DNA of 64,000 bases from Acidianus infernus (GCF_009729545.1 NZ_WFIY01000004.1:1400001-1464000); one strand, 5' to 3'. Numbered from the stretch's first letter, positions 1 through 10,411 are shown. Notes: generated from the letters alone by a model not told the origin. Numbers and translations are program-made.

Positions 1-58
1 ACTTAATATTATTTTAACCTTGTATTAAAGGCGCCAATTAACTTTGTTAAAATACTCA

Positions 59-67
59 TTTATAAAA
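59..67 (+). promoter_or_regulatory. TATA box of the oxidoreductase operon
   Basis: An A/T-only element sits about 45 bases before the ATG at 111. In Sulfolobales transcription starts about 25 bases downstream of the TATA centre, here near position 88. That leaves a short leader of about 20 bases before the ATG and argues against the GTG at 72 as the start. Confidence 0.5.
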
Positions 68-110
68 TTACGTGAGAGCATTTTATATTCTACCTTCGAG
101 AATTTATAAT

Positions 111-1985
111 ATGTCACGATATTCTTGGATGATAGGAGGGGCACAAGGTTTAGGAGTAGATACTTCAGCAACAATTTTTGGAAATGCAGTAGCAAGAGCT
201 GGTTACTATCTTTATGGTAATAGAGAGTACTATTCCAACATTAAAGGTAGACATTCGTATTTTCAAGTAGTATTTAGTGAAAAGCCTATACATAGTATTT
301 CCTCTACTGTAAACGTGTTAGCGACATTCGATGCAGAGACTATCTTCCAACATTTCACAGAAGTTACTGATTTTATTATTTATGATAAAGGAGTGGAAGG
401 AACAAATGTAGACATGGTCAGATCTATGGAACCAGAAATAGCTGAACGAATAAGGGAATTATTATCTAAAAACGGATTAGGAGATACAGTAAAAGACGTC
501 ATATCTTACCTTGAAAAAAAGGGAGTAAAAGCCATACCAATCAATTATCTAGAGTTATTAAAGAAAGTAGCCGACGCATATAAATTACCTTTGTCTGTAG
601 TTGAGAGAGCAAAGAATATCATAGCTGTAGCTGCCTCTATGTCTCTCTTTGGTTTTAAATTAGATTACTTAAAACAAGCAATATCTTCTCTATTTAAGAA
701 CGATCTTTTTATTAAATTCAATACAATGGCAGCCGAATTGGGATATAGCTTAACGGAGAACCATTATAAATTGCAAGAAATTCCTGTTTCAAAACCCAGA
801 ATACAAGTTGATGGAAATACAATATCTGCAATAGGAAAACTAGCTGCGGGTCTTAGATTCCAATCTTATTATCCTATTACTCCAGCAAGCGACGAAAGTA
901 CATATATCGAGGCTAATCAAAATCTCGATATGATAGTTGAGGCGGGCGAATTAAGAAAAGGAGGCGCAGTTGTTGTTCAAGCCGAAGATGAATTAGCAGC
1001 AATAAATATGGCTATAGGTGCAACATTAACTGGAGCTAGAGCGGCTACCGCAACTTCTGGTCCGGGCTTTGCTTTAATGGCTGAAGGAATAAGCTGGGCT
1101 GGAATGAACGAGGCACCAGTAGTTATAACATATTATATGAGAGGTGCTCCATCAACAGGCTTACCAACAAGATCTGGCCAAGGAGATTTAAAATTTGCAC
1201 TTAACGTTGGCCATGGAGAATTTCCTAGGATAGTTATAGCTTCTGGAGACCATGAGGAAATTTTCTGGGACGCAATTTGGGCTTTCAATTTAGCTGAGAA
1301 GTATCAAACGCCGGTAATTCATATTATTGAGAAAACATTAGCTAATGCATATTCAGTATTTGATGAAGATCGCATATTAGGTAAGAAAATTCCTATAGAA
1401 AGAGGAAAAATAGTGAAACCTAGCGAAGACTTTTTCAGAAGGTTTGAAATAACAGAAGATGGAATTTCTCCTAGAGCTTTCTTAGGAGAGGCAAGCATGT
1501 TTTATGCAGGAGACGAACACAATGAGGAAGGGCATATAACTGAAGGAACAGAAAATAGAATAAAAATGTATGAAAAGAGAATGAAGAAACTAGAAACTGC
1601 GGATAAAGAAATCCCAGAGGAACTAAGAGTCAACATTGTAGGCGACGGCAACATCGTGCTATTAACTTGGGGTTCTCCTAAGGGAGCAATAATAGATGCT
1701 ATGGACGAATTAAAAGATGTAATGATGATTCAAGTGAAAATGTTTAATCCCTACCCAAAGAACTTGATGAGAAAGTTACTTCAAGGAAAGAGTAAGATAA
1801 TAGCTGTTGAGAACAATTATGAGGCACAAGGAGCTCAAATACTTACAGAAAATACTGGAATCTTCCCAACCAATTACATATTAAAATGGACAGGAAGAGC
1901 TATAACTAGGGAAGAAATAATTGAAGGCGTAAAACAAATTGTTGAAAAAGGAGAAAAGAGGGTGGTGTTAAGTGCAGGAGCATAA
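111..1985 (+). CDS. 2-oxoacid:ferredoxin oxidoreductase, fused gamma-alpha subunit
   Basis: This is the large subunit of the CoA-dependent 2-oxoacid:ferredoxin oxidoreductase. The enzyme oxidises pyruvate and 2-oxoglutarate to acyl-CoA and CO2 and passes electrons to ferredoxin. The N-terminal 190 residues form the gamma domain (WMIGGAQGLGVDTSA at the start) and the rest is the alpha domain. The family signature YPITPASDEST begins at residue 254 when the ATG at 111 is used, which matches the numbering known for Sulfolobus-type enzymes. An in-frame GTG at 72 would add 13 residues not typical of the family. The length of 624 aa is normal for the two-subunit crenarchaeal type. It overlaps the beta gene by 14 bases, so the two are probably translationally coupled. 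Confidence 0.95.
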   Translation: MSRYSWMIGGAQGLGVDTSATIFGNAVARAGYYLYGNREYYSNIKGRHSYFQVVFSEKPIHSISSTVNVLATFDAETIFQHFTEVTDFIIYDKGVEGTNVDMVRSMEPEIAERIRELLSKNGLGDTVKDVISYLEKKGVKAIPINYLELLKKVADAYKLPLSVVERAKNIIAVAASMSLFGFKLDYLKQAISSLFKNDLFIKFNTMAAELGYSLTENHYKLQEIPVSKPRIQVDGNTISAIGKLAAGLRFQSYYPITPASDESTYIEANQNLDMIVEAGELRKGGAVVVQAEDELAAINMAIGATLTGARAATATSGPGFALMAEGISWAGMNEAPVVITYYMRGAPSTGLPTRSGQGDLKFALNVGHGEFPRIVIASGDHEEIFWDAIWAFNLAEKYQTPVIHIIEKTLANAYSVFDEDRILGKKIPIERGKIVKPSEDFFRRFEITEDGISPRAFLGEASMFYAGDEHNEEGHITEGTENRIKMYEKRMKKLETADKEIPEELRVNIVGDGNIVLLTWGSPKGAIIDAMDELKDVMMIQVKMFNPYPKNLMRKLLQGKSKIIAVENNYEAQGAQILTENTGIFPTNYILKWTGRAITREEIIEGVKQIVEKGEKRVVLSAGA

Positions 1986-2886
1986 ACCGGTATTCGTAGA
2001 TTGGTGCCCAGGCTGTGGAAACTTTGGAATATTAAGAGCAGAAGAAATGGCAATAAAGGAACTAGGGATAGATCCTAAAAAAGTTATAGTAGTATCAGGA
2101 ATAGGTTGCTCGGGTAAGATACCTCACTTTATACAATTACCTATAGGAGGAGTACATACTTTACACGGAAGGTCTATAGCTTATGCTACCGGAATAAAAT
2201 TATCTAATCCATCATTGGAAGTAATTGTAAATATAGGAGACGGTGACGGACTAGGTATAGGAATGGGACATTTTATTCATGCAGGTAGAAGAAATATTGA
2301 TATGACAGTAATAGTTCACGACAATGGAGTTTACGGATTAACGAAAGGTCAAGCGTCACCTACTCTTCATAGAGGTTTAAAAACTAAGTCGTTACCTAGA
2401 CCAAATATAAACGACGCTGTAAATCCAATTTCAGTAGCATTATCTGCAGGATATACCTTCGTTGCAAGAGGATATGCCTACGATGTAATGCACCTTAAAG
2501 ATCTAATAGTTAAAGCAATTAAGCATAAAGGGTTAGCATTTATAGATGTTTTACAACCTTGTCCAACATATAATGATATAAATACTAAGGAATGGTATGA
2601 TAAGAGAATTTACAAATTAGACAACGACCCCACTTGGGATCCTAAAGTAAAGAGTGAAGCTGACCAGCAAACAAAGTTTGAGAGGGCTATGTTAAAAGCG
2701 CTAGAATGGGGAGACAAAATACCTATTGGAGTATTTTATGAGAACGAGCTAGTTCCAACATTTGAAGAAAGAATAATGCAAAATATACCTAACTACTTAG
2801 ATTATTATCCTGCAAAACAAGAAATAGAGAAAAACGGTGAATCTACCACTAGAATCGATGAGCTTATAAAAGCAAAAAGAGTTTAA
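1972..2886 (+). CDS. 2-oxoacid:ferredoxin oxidoreductase, beta subunit
   Basis: This is the thiamine-diphosphate and [4Fe-4S] subunit of the same cytosolic enzyme. Cluster cysteines are visible in DWCPGCGN near residue 12, SGIGCSGK near 46 and QPCPTYN near 197. The ThDP/Mg motif GDGDGLGIG lies near residue 90. The subunit has no separate ferredoxin domain, as in the Sulfolobus two-subunit enzymes. It starts with GTG inside the 3' end of the alpha gene, and at 304 aa it has the expected length. Partner and function are assigned from strong family resemblance; the exact 2-oxoacid preference cannot be read from the sequence. Confidence 0.95.
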   Translation: MQEHKPVFVDWCPGCGNFGILRAEEMAIKELGIDPKKVIVVSGIGCSGKIPHFIQLPIGGVHTLHGRSIAYATGIKLSNPSLEVIVNIGDGDGLGIGMGHFIHAGRRNIDMTVIVHDNGVYGLTKGQASPTLHRGLKTKSLPRPNINDAVNPISVALSAGYTFVARGYAYDVMHLKDLIVKAIKHKGLAFIDVLQPCPTYNDINTKEWYDKRIYKLDNDPTWDPKVKSEADQQTKFERAMLKALEWGDKIPIGVFYENELVPTFEERIMQNIPNYLDYYPAKQEIEKNGESTTRIDELIKAKRV

Positions 2887-2909
2887 CGGAGTTTTTCGAG
2901 TTTAGCATA

Positions 2910-2915
2910 TTTTTT
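2910..2915 (+). terminator. T-run terminator after the oxidoreductase operon
   Basis: A run of six T residues about 25 bases after the beta-subunit stop fits archaeal oligo-T termination. It lies just upstream of the next promoter (TATA-like sequence at 2926-2933). Confidence 0.4.
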
Positions 2916-2955
2916 CCGTTTAAACTTTTATAACTTTTTAAAACAAGGTAATATT

Positions 2956-3324
2956 ATGTCCCAGCTTTCTATTCTCCAAATAGCTAAAATGCAGGAAAAA
3001 GAAAGAGAAGAAACAATGAGTAAACTATTCCAACAACTCCTTGGGATGAAAGATGAGGATAAGATAAAGACTCTAAAAGATCTAATAAGAGAAATGGCAG
3101 AAAAAGCTACTGATGAAGAATATTTAAATTTATGCAAAACCAACCTTAAGTTAGCTTCAACATTACCTGATGACCTTCTAAAAGCTTTTATACAGTTAAG
3201 AATGCAAGCTTCTTCCCAATTACCCAAAGACTTACACGATAGAGACATGAAATTGTTAACTAAAGCCTTAGGAGAAATAGATACACAAATAAGAGAAAAA
3301 ATAATTAGAAATATGCCAAAATAA
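2956..3324 (+). CDS. Conserved helical protein of unknown function
   Basis: The protein has 122 aa, is rich in charged residues and leucine, and is predicted to be almost entirely helical. It has no cysteine cluster, membrane segment or catalytic motif that I recognise. A repeated helical pattern (KIKTLKDLIREM, then DDLLKAFIQLRM) could mean a small helical-bundle scaffold. A TATA box at 2926-2933 lies about 25 bases before the ATG, so the mRNA is probably leaderless and transcribed separately from the upstream oxidoreductase. I do not recognise the family. Confidence 0.7.
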   Translation: MSQLSILQIAKMQEKEREETMSKLFQQLLGMKDEDKIKTLKDLIREMAEKATDEEYLNLCKTNLKLASTLPDDLLKAFIQLRMQASSQLPKDLHDRDMKLLTKALGEIDTQIREKIIRNMPK

Positions 3325-3352
3325 ATAAATGAAAATTTTTCTTCTTTTTATT
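3325..3352. terminator. Convergent T-rich intergenic terminator region
   Basis: The 28 bases between two converging genes contain T-rich runs (3336-3352) on the plus strand, suitable for terminating the rightward gene. A-rich sequence on the same strand gives a matching T-run for the leftward gene. Confidence 0.3.
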
Positions 3353-4717
<1,365 letters not shown>

Positions 4718-4831
4718 ATGTCAATTATAAAGTTAAGATTAAAAAGAATTTTTATGCATTAAGAATTTAGATGACTCTATATTTAAAAATAATACGCAAG
4801 GTTTATCGCCTTTGAAAAGCATATAGAATTT

Positions 4832-6535
4832 GTGAGTGTCTCTGAGACCCTTCAATTAGCAATAGAAATCCTTCAGATATTATTCTTCATAGTGCCTTTT
4901 CTATTCTTCCTAATGATGATGAGGGCTAATAGAATAGCTAATAGGCATAAGAAAGTTGTTAGCTACATACCAAGTACAAGGTTAGAAGACCTATACGATT
5001 TAAAAGACGTAAAGAAGAGGCTTGAAGAAATTGCTGAAGAGGTTAAAAAAGGTAAAACCTACGGTGTAATACTTTTTGGGCCTCCAGGAACGGGTAAAAC
5101 AAGCCTATCGAAGGCCATCGCAAATAAACTAGGCTGGAATTTCTTTCAGTTGAACGCATCAGATATATTGAGTAAATGGTACGGAGAAAGTGAAATTTTA
5201 CTAACTTCCTTCCTTGATAAAGTTGAATCAAATCAGCCTGCAGTACTTTTCATTGACGAAATAGATAGTTTTACAATGAGCAGAGAGGACGATGTACATG
5301 AGGTAACTCATAGGCTGATAAATATTCTATTAAATAGAATCCAAGAATTCCATGATAAAGGAGATAAAATACTCATAATAGGTACTACTAACTTGCCTCA
5401 AGAGATAGACGAGGCATTCCTTAGACCGGGAAGATTTGATGAAATAATTTATGTTCCTTTACCCGATGAAGAAGGAAGAGAAGAAATATGGAAAGGATAC
5501 ATCAAAGATCCTAATATAAATTACAAACTCTTAGCTAAGAGATCGGAAAGATTTTCTCCAGCAGATATTAAATTAATAGTAGATGAAGTTAAATCAAAAA
5601 TTCAAAATCCTACAACTGAAGATTACCTAAAATTCATTGAGAATTTTAAACCATCGGTAAAAATTTCTACATTAATAAAATTCGAGAATTTAGCCAAGAA
5701 ATACTCTAGGGAGAAAATGATCGATAAACCATTTGGAGTACCAGATATTACTTGGGACGATTTAGGAGACTTAGAAAAAGTCAAGGAAATAATAAGAGAA
5801 TCTGTTGAATTACCAATAAAAAATAGAGAATTTGCTGAAAAATTGGGAATAAAACCAGTAAAAGGAATCTTACTTTATGGACCTCCCGGAACAGGAAAAA
5901 CAAGCATTGCAAAAGCTATGGCTAATGAATTAAAAGCATCTTTCATAATTTTATCCGGAGAAGAAATCGCATCAGCACAAATGAGAGCACCAGAAGTAAT
6001 AGCAGAAAAGTTTAACATTGCTAGAGACAATTCTCCTGCAGTAATATTCATTGACGAAATAGATATGATAGCAAAGAATAGAATGTTTAATGAATGGAGA
6101 AATGCGTTGACTGAACTTTTAACTCAAATAGATGGAATAAGGGAAACTGACGACATTATACTAGTTGGAGCAACTAATAGACCGTGGGATTTAGATCCAG
6201 CAATTTTAAGACCAGGGAGAATTGACAAATTAATTTACGTACCACCTCCAGATTACGAAGGAAGAATTAAAGTTCTTAAAGTATTAACTAAAGGCTTAGA
6301 AGTTGATGAAAAGACAATAGATGAAGTTGCTAAAATTACAGAAAACTATACACCAGCAGACTTGAAACTGGTTGTAGATGAGATAAGAAGAAATCTACTT
6401 AAGGAAGCTTCAATTACAAATACGCTTAGAATTAAAGTTAATATTGATGATTTTAAAAATGTTCTAGACAAGGTTAAACCCAGCATAACAAAAGAAGAAC
6501 TAAGAATGTATGAAAGTTTTAAAGCTAGATTTTAA
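4832..6535 (+). CDS. Membrane-anchored tandem AAA+ ATPase (Cdc48/VAT-like modules)
   Basis: The protein has 567 aa and two AAA modules. Walker A motifs are GPPGTGKTSLSKA (near residue 85) and GPPGTGKTSIAKA (near 350). Each is followed by a Walker B FIDEID and an arginine-finger region (RPGRFDE, RPGRIDK). The N-terminus has no Cdc48 double-psi-barrel domain. Instead it has a hydrophobic segment (about residues 9-28, ILFFIVPFLFFLMMM) followed by positive charges, suggesting a membrane anchor with the ATPase in the cytoplasm. The start is GTG at 4832, about 45 bases downstream of an A/T-rich promoter. It may extract or unfold membrane proteins; that role is inferred from architecture. Confidence 0.85.
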   Translation: MSVSETLQLAIEILQILFFIVPFLFFLMMMRANRIANRHKKVVSYIPSTRLEDLYDLKDVKKRLEEIAEEVKKGKTYGVILFGPPGTGKTSLSKAIANKLGWNFFQLNASDILSKWYGESEILLTSFLDKVESNQPAVLFIDEIDSFTMSREDDVHEVTHRLINILLNRIQEFHDKGDKILIIGTTNLPQEIDEAFLRPGRFDEIIYVPLPDEEGREEIWKGYIKDPNINYKLLAKRSERFSPADIKLIVDEVKSKIQNPTTEDYLKFIENFKPSVKISTLIKFENLAKKYSREKMIDKPFGVPDITWDDLGDLEKVKEIIRESVELPIKNREFAEKLGIKPVKGILLYGPPGTGKTSIAKAMANELKASFIILSGEEIASAQMRAPEVIAEKFNIARDNSPAVIFIDEIDMIAKNRMFNEWRNALTELLTQIDGIRETDDIILVGATNRPWDLDPAILRPGRIDKLIYVPPPDYEGRIKVLKVLTKGLEVDEKTIDEVAKITENYTPADLKLVVDEIRRNLLKEASITNTLRIKVNIDDFKNVLDKVKPSITKEELRMYESFKARF

Positions 6536-7422
6536 GCGTGTAATAAAATAGACATTGGCACTAGGGAATACATGGATAGTAGTATTATACTTTCTTTTAT
6601 GGAAAGATTATTATTATTGAATAGTACGAACATCAGCGTACTAACTAGTATTAAAGCTAGAAGAGAGTAATTAATACCTATAAATACTCCTTCGGGTCCT
6701 CCTAGAAGTCCAGCTAAACTTAATGTGAATGCGCTCAGAATTATTGTTTCTACTATAAAACTCAAAGTCATTTGAGATCCTAATTCTGGACTTGATAAGC
6801 TTCCCTTTATTGCAACTATTATATCTTGTATATTAAGTACAATAGGAAATAAGAAGATCGTGAATGCCCAAGAAGGCAAGAATTTTGAGGACATGAAAAC
6901 TAAATTATTCGAAGCGATCCAAAGAATCGTGATTCCAGAAAGCATGAAAAGCAAAGATCTTACTGAGAACTTGACCTCATTAAGTCTAAGCATTAAATAA
7001 TAACTCAGTATAAAAAGTGATACAATACCTATTTCTAGGTTTATTTTTTGTAGAATAAAAATTGATAATAAAATACTCATTATTATTAGAATAATTCTTC
7101 TTTCTTTAAAATTAACTATACTAATCCTTCTCTTCCTCCATTTTAGGAAAACTGAGACATTTACTATAGCAATACCTAGAGTATAAATTGTAAGAGCAGT
7201 TATAAAAAATGAGGATAAGGCCAAATAAAAATTCTTATGAAATAGTAAGTTACTTAAAATTATCAATTCTGGTAGCACTGAAAGAGCGCCAAGCATGAAA
7301 CCTTGTTGTATTATTTCTTTACCTCCTTTTACAATTAGCTCGCTCCCTATGTAAAAGCCTAGAATAGATAATATTGCTTCTATAAGGTAATACACAAACA
7401 CAAATAATATATTTATAAACAT
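6532..7422 (-). CDS. Polytopic membrane protein, CaCA (Na+/Ca2+ exchanger)-like
   Basis: The protein has 296 aa and about 8-10 hydrophobic segments. Near residues 37-60 the segment QQGFMLGALSVLPELIIL resembles the alpha-1 repeat of cation/Ca2+ exchangers, which usually reads G-x-T/S-x-PE. A second region (GSLSSPELGSQMTLSF, near residue 210) could be the matching alpha-2 repeat. Two PEL motifs in a two-fold repeated membrane protein support this placement, but conservation is weak and the transported ion is unknown. Its stop overlaps the stop of the convergent AAA gene by 4 bases. Confidence 0.5.
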   Translation of the reverse strand: MFINILFVFVYYLIEAILSILGFYIGSELIVKGGKEIIQQGFMLGALSVLPELIILSNLLFHKNFYLALSSFFITALTIYTLGIAIVNVSVFLKWRKRRISIVNFKERRIILIIMSILLSIFILQKINLEIGIVSLFILSYYLMLRLNEVKFSVRSLLFMLSGITILWIASNNLVFMSSKFLPSWAFTIFLFPIVLNIQDIIVAIKGSLSSPELGSQMTLSFIVETIILSAFTLSLAGLLGGPEGVFIGINYSLLALILVSTLMFVLFNNNNLSIKESIILLSMYSLVPMSILLHA

Positions 7423-7528
7423 TATCCTATAAGCTTTTCATAAATCATAGACTAAAAATATAAAAATATGAGGTCATACGTTTTTAAATATTTAATAATT
7501 TAACGAAAATAAAATTAAAAATGTAAAG

Positions 7529-7819
7529 CTAAGATAGGAGTAAATCTTGAATATGTTCAAGTTGATTTTTAATTCTCTTGTATTTTTGAGAAAGGATATA
7601 GAGAGAAATTAATATTACTCCAAATTCGCCTTTTATAGTGATAATATCCTCATAAGAAATATAATCTTTTTGAATAATTTTCCTAAGAATTTTAAGTTCT
7701 TTTCTTAATCTTAATAAGTCCTTTCTAGCACTTCTATTTGAAACTGCTAAAGCACTAATATTGTAAATAGCGTCATTAATCCTCTTTTGCAAGTCTTTAT
7801 TAAAAACTGTAATCTCCAT
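7529..7819 (-). CDS. Small coiled-coil protein, unknown
   Basis: The protein has 96 aa, is basic and probably helical, with heptad-like spacing of leucine and isoleucine across most of its length (for example LLRLRKELKILRKIIQ). It contains no cysteine and no recognisable domain. It lies between two genes on other transcription units, with A/T-rich promoter sequence at about 7840-7855 on the minus strand. I do not recognise the family. Confidence 0.55.
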   Translation of the reverse strand: MEITVFNKDLQKRINDAIYNISALAVSNRSARKDLLRLRKELKILRKIIQKDYISYEDIITIKGEFGVILISLYILSQKYKRIKNQLEHIQDLLLS

Positions 7820-7964
7820 TTATACCACATATATTTTTGCATCGGATGTTATAACTCTTTTCTAAATATATTTTAACAAAAGTACATCCCAAGCATCTTA
7901 GATATTCACGAGTGAAAAATGATATTTACTAAAAGTATTTTTTATCTAGAAAAATGATTTACCT

Positions 7965-8306
7965 ATGGATAAGTATCTATTAGCGTTACTTGGCGAAGCA
8001 GGAGCTTCTGGATTAGCTAAAGCGTTTTATGTTAGATATAAGACAACGTATTTTAAAGAAGCGTTTGAAGACGAGCAATCCCATTGGAGTTATTTTAGAA
8101 AATATAGAAGATCTATCCTAGAAAAGCCAACTTATTATGCACTTTTCATATTTGGGATTTTAATTTCATTACTTGGATATAATGCCGTTAAAAGGGTAGT
8201 ACGATTCGTGGAAACTAATGCAATTAGATTTTATGAGAAAAATTTTGTAATTGAAGGAGAGTTAAAGAAAATATTAGAGGAAGAGAAAAAGCATATGAAT
8301 GTATAG
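7965..8306 (+). CDS. Small ferritin-like/Coq7-like membrane-associated protein (tentative)
   Basis: The protein has 113 aa. Near residues 33-40 it has EAFEDEQSHW, an E-x2-H arrangement typical of carboxylate-bridged diiron proteins. Upstream, GEAGASGLAKAFY supplies another glutamate, and near residue 80 VETNAIRFYEK resembles the second Glu helix of Coq7-type hydroxylases. One hydrophobic segment (ALFIFGILISLLGY, about residues 63-76) suggests membrane contact. It is much shorter than Coq7 and may not form a complete diiron site alone, so the assignment is tentative. It overlaps an upstream extension of the next open frame and is likely co-transcribed with it. Confidence 0.4.
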   Translation: MDKYLLALLGEAGASGLAKAFYVRYKTTYFKEAFEDEQSHWSYFRKYRRSILEKPTYYALFIFGILISLLGYNAVKRVVRFVETNAIRFYEKNFVIEGELKKILEEEKKHMNV

Positions 8307-8325
8307 TATTATAACATATAGTGTT

Positions 8326-8553
8326 ATGACTAGAATACTCAACATAAAAGATACACCAGGAGGTAGGATAATAGAGGGCCTAGTACCAGCTAAATGTATT
8401 GTAGGATTCCATAAAGTGAGGATAAAAGTCATAAATAGCAAAATGGTTGAGAGCGAATGCAGTTGTGGAAGTACTCTTTGCCCTCATGCAGTAAAGTTAT
8501 ATTTATTTTATATGGCTCATGTAAAAAGAAACGAGAATTCTATAAAAAGATGA
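8326..8553 (+). CDS. Small SWIM-type zinc-finger protein
   Basis: The 75-residue protein has a short beta-rich N-terminus and then CSCGSTLCPH, matching the SWIM pattern CxCx(n)CxH (Cys45, Cys47, Cys52, His54 from the ATG at 8326). An in-frame ATG at 8299 overlaps the upstream gene and would add nine residues; the start at 8326 fits the domain better. Small SWIM proteins in archaea have been related to eukaryotic Sws1, a partner of Rad51-paralogue complexes. That relation is family knowledge; no RadA paralogue is encoded nearby. Zinc or DNA/protein binding is the likely role. Confidence 0.7.
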   Translation: MTRILNIKDTPGGRIIEGLVPAKCIVGFHKVRIKVINSKMVESECSCGSTLCPHAVKLYLFYMAHVKRNENSIKR

Positions 8554-8599
8554 TTTTGGATAATAACATTTAAATTTCTCTATTCATAAATCATATCAG

Positions 8600-8962
8600 A
8601 TGAAAATTAATGATTTAACTAGAATCATAGAGGATTTAGGCTTTCATATAGGGAGAATAGAAAATATAGAGAGAGGGATAAGAATTTTTATAAAAGAGAA
8701 TTTTTATATTGATATAATGGAAGAAAATAATGAGTGGATTTTATATTATGTAAGGAAAGTAGATTGTAAAAATCTCCATCTAATAAGAGAAAAAATAAAG
8801 AAAAGAAACCAAGAAATATTAAACAAGGGTTATATTACTGGTATATGCTTTTTGTCCAATTCATGTAATGTAGTAGTAGTTAAGAAATTAAAGAACGGAA
8901 AAGACGAAAAATTATGGGATGAGTATTTTAATATGATTAAGGTAGCGGACTTAGTAACATAA
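8600..8962 (+). CDS. Conserved hypothetical protein
   Basis: The protein has 120 aa of mixed alpha/beta pattern. The central part has alternating hydrophobic strands (GIRIFIKENFYIDIME, then NEWILYYV), and the C-terminus reads CFLSNSCNVVVVKKL. No catalytic motif is visible. It follows the SWIM protein by 46 bases on the same strand and could share its transcript, although an A/T-rich promoter-like stretch precedes it. I do not recognise the family. Confidence 0.55.
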   Translation: MKINDLTRIIEDLGFHIGRIENIERGIRIFIKENFYIDIMEENNEWILYYVRKVDCKNLHLIREKIKKRNQEILNKGYITGICFLSNSCNVVVVKKLKNGKDEKLWDEYFNMIKVADLVT

Positions 8963-9007
8963 AAATATTTGAGAAAATCGTTTTAAGTTCAATACGAAGT
9001 TTAACAA

Positions 9008-10411
9008 GTGAAACTTCTAATAGTAAGATATGATGAAATAGGGGTAAAGAGTGACGTAGTAAGGAAAAAATTAGAGAAATTACTAATTGATAATTTAAAA
9101 GCTTCTGCAAGTTATTTCAGTTGTGGCGAGGTAAAAGCTGAAAAAGGTCAGGGCAGAATTTACCTTTACGGTAATATAGATTGTCTAAAAATTTCGTCAT
9201 CTAAAGTATTCGGGGTAAAATCTGTAAGCCCTGCCGAGAAAATAACTTTCCAAAACTTAAATGAGATTGTAGATTTTGCTGAAAAATTATGGAAGAATAA
9301 AATTGAAGGAAAAAGATTTGCAATAAGGGTTAGAAGAGTAGGAAAACATGATTTTACTTCAATAGAGGCTGCAGCAAGAATTGCTGATAGATTCCATGGC
9401 AAAGTAGACTTAGAAAATCCAGAAGCAGAGGTATTCGTAGAGATAAGACAAAATGAGGCTTATTTTTACGACGAGATTATTAAAGGACCAGGAGGATTAC
9501 CCCTAGGATCTGAAGGAAAAGCCTTAGCTTTAGTGTCCGGAGGAATAGATTCTCCAGTAGCTTCATGGATGATAATGAAAAGAGGTGTAGCATTAGATAT
9601 TTTGCATTGTAATATCTCAGGACCTAATAATCTATCCTCGATCATGAAAGTAATAGATAAGATAAAAGAATGGTCACAAGGTTACACTCCTAGAGTTTTC
9701 ATAGTAGATTGTGGAAAAATAATGGAAGCTATAATGAAGAAAGTAGACATTAGACTCTGGTCGGTGGCATTTAAGAGAGCACTATATTTAATAGCAATTA
9801 ATTATGCAAGCAAGATAGGAGCTAAAGCAATAGTTACAGGGGAATCTTTAGGTCAAGTCTCTTCTCAAACACTTTCTGTTCTCAGTGGGCTTCAGCACAA
9901 AATAGATCTACTCTTTCTTAGACCTCTAATAGGCTTTGATAAGGATGAGATAATAAAATTAGCCAGAGAAATAGGGACATTCGAGCTTTCAACAAAGGTT
10001 CCAGAATATTGTGCTTTATTCTCTCATAAGCCTAGAACTAAAGTAACAATTGAAGAAATAGAAAAAATAGATGAAGCACTAAAAGAAGCCATTGAGGAGA
10101 CTCTTAAAGAAAGCGAACAAATGCAGACTGAGAATTATAACGTTCAGATATATCTTGACAAATTACCTACATCGTTGCAAAATACAGTTATCATTGACCT
10201 TAGAAAAGAAGAGGAATATAAGAAAAGTCATCTACCCAATGCTATAAGACTTGATCCTTGGGAAGTTATGGATTTCGTTCTAAAGACGGGTAAAGATAAG
10301 ACATACATCTTATATTGCGAGAAAGGAGTAGTTAGCGGAGACCTTGCATATAGACTTAAGAAAATGGGATATAATGCATTCGCATTAAAGAATCCTACGC
10401 TAGCTGCTTAG
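9008..10411 (+). CDS. thiI: tRNA 4-thiouridine synthase ThiI with C-terminal rhodanese domain
   Basis: ThiI makes 4-thiouridine at position 8 of tRNA. The 467-aa protein has an N-terminal ferredoxin-like/THUMP region (about residues 1-160). The PP-loop adenylation domain carries SGGIDSPVASWM near residue 177. A cysteine in VPEYCALFSH near 335 corresponds to the disulfide partner Cys of bacterial ThiI. The C-terminal rhodanese domain (about 385-465) has YCEKGVVSG, supplying the persulfide cysteine. Many archaeal ThiI proteins lack the rhodanese domain, so this complete version is notable. The start is GTG at 9008. The gene converges on elp3, overlapping it by 17 bases. Confidence 0.92.
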   Translation: MKLLIVRYDEIGVKSDVVRKKLEKLLIDNLKASASYFSCGEVKAEKGQGRIYLYGNIDCLKISSSKVFGVKSVSPAEKITFQNLNEIVDFAEKLWKNKIEGKRFAIRVRRVGKHDFTSIEAAARIADRFHGKVDLENPEAEVFVEIRQNEAYFYDEIIKGPGGLPLGSEGKALALVSGGIDSPVASWMIMKRGVALDILHCNISGPNNLSSIMKVIDKIKEWSQGYTPRVFIVDCGKIMEAIMKKVDIRLWSVAFKRALYLIAINYASKIGAKAIVTGESLGQVSSQTLSVLSGLQHKIDLLFLRPLIGFDKDEIIKLAREIGTFELSTKVPEYCALFSHKPRTKVTIEEIEKIDEALKEAIEETLKESEQMQTENYNVQIYLDKLPTSLQNTVIIDLRKEEEYKKSHLPNAIRLDPWEVMDFVLKTGKDKTYILYCEKGVVSGDLAYRLKKMGYNAFALKNPTLAA

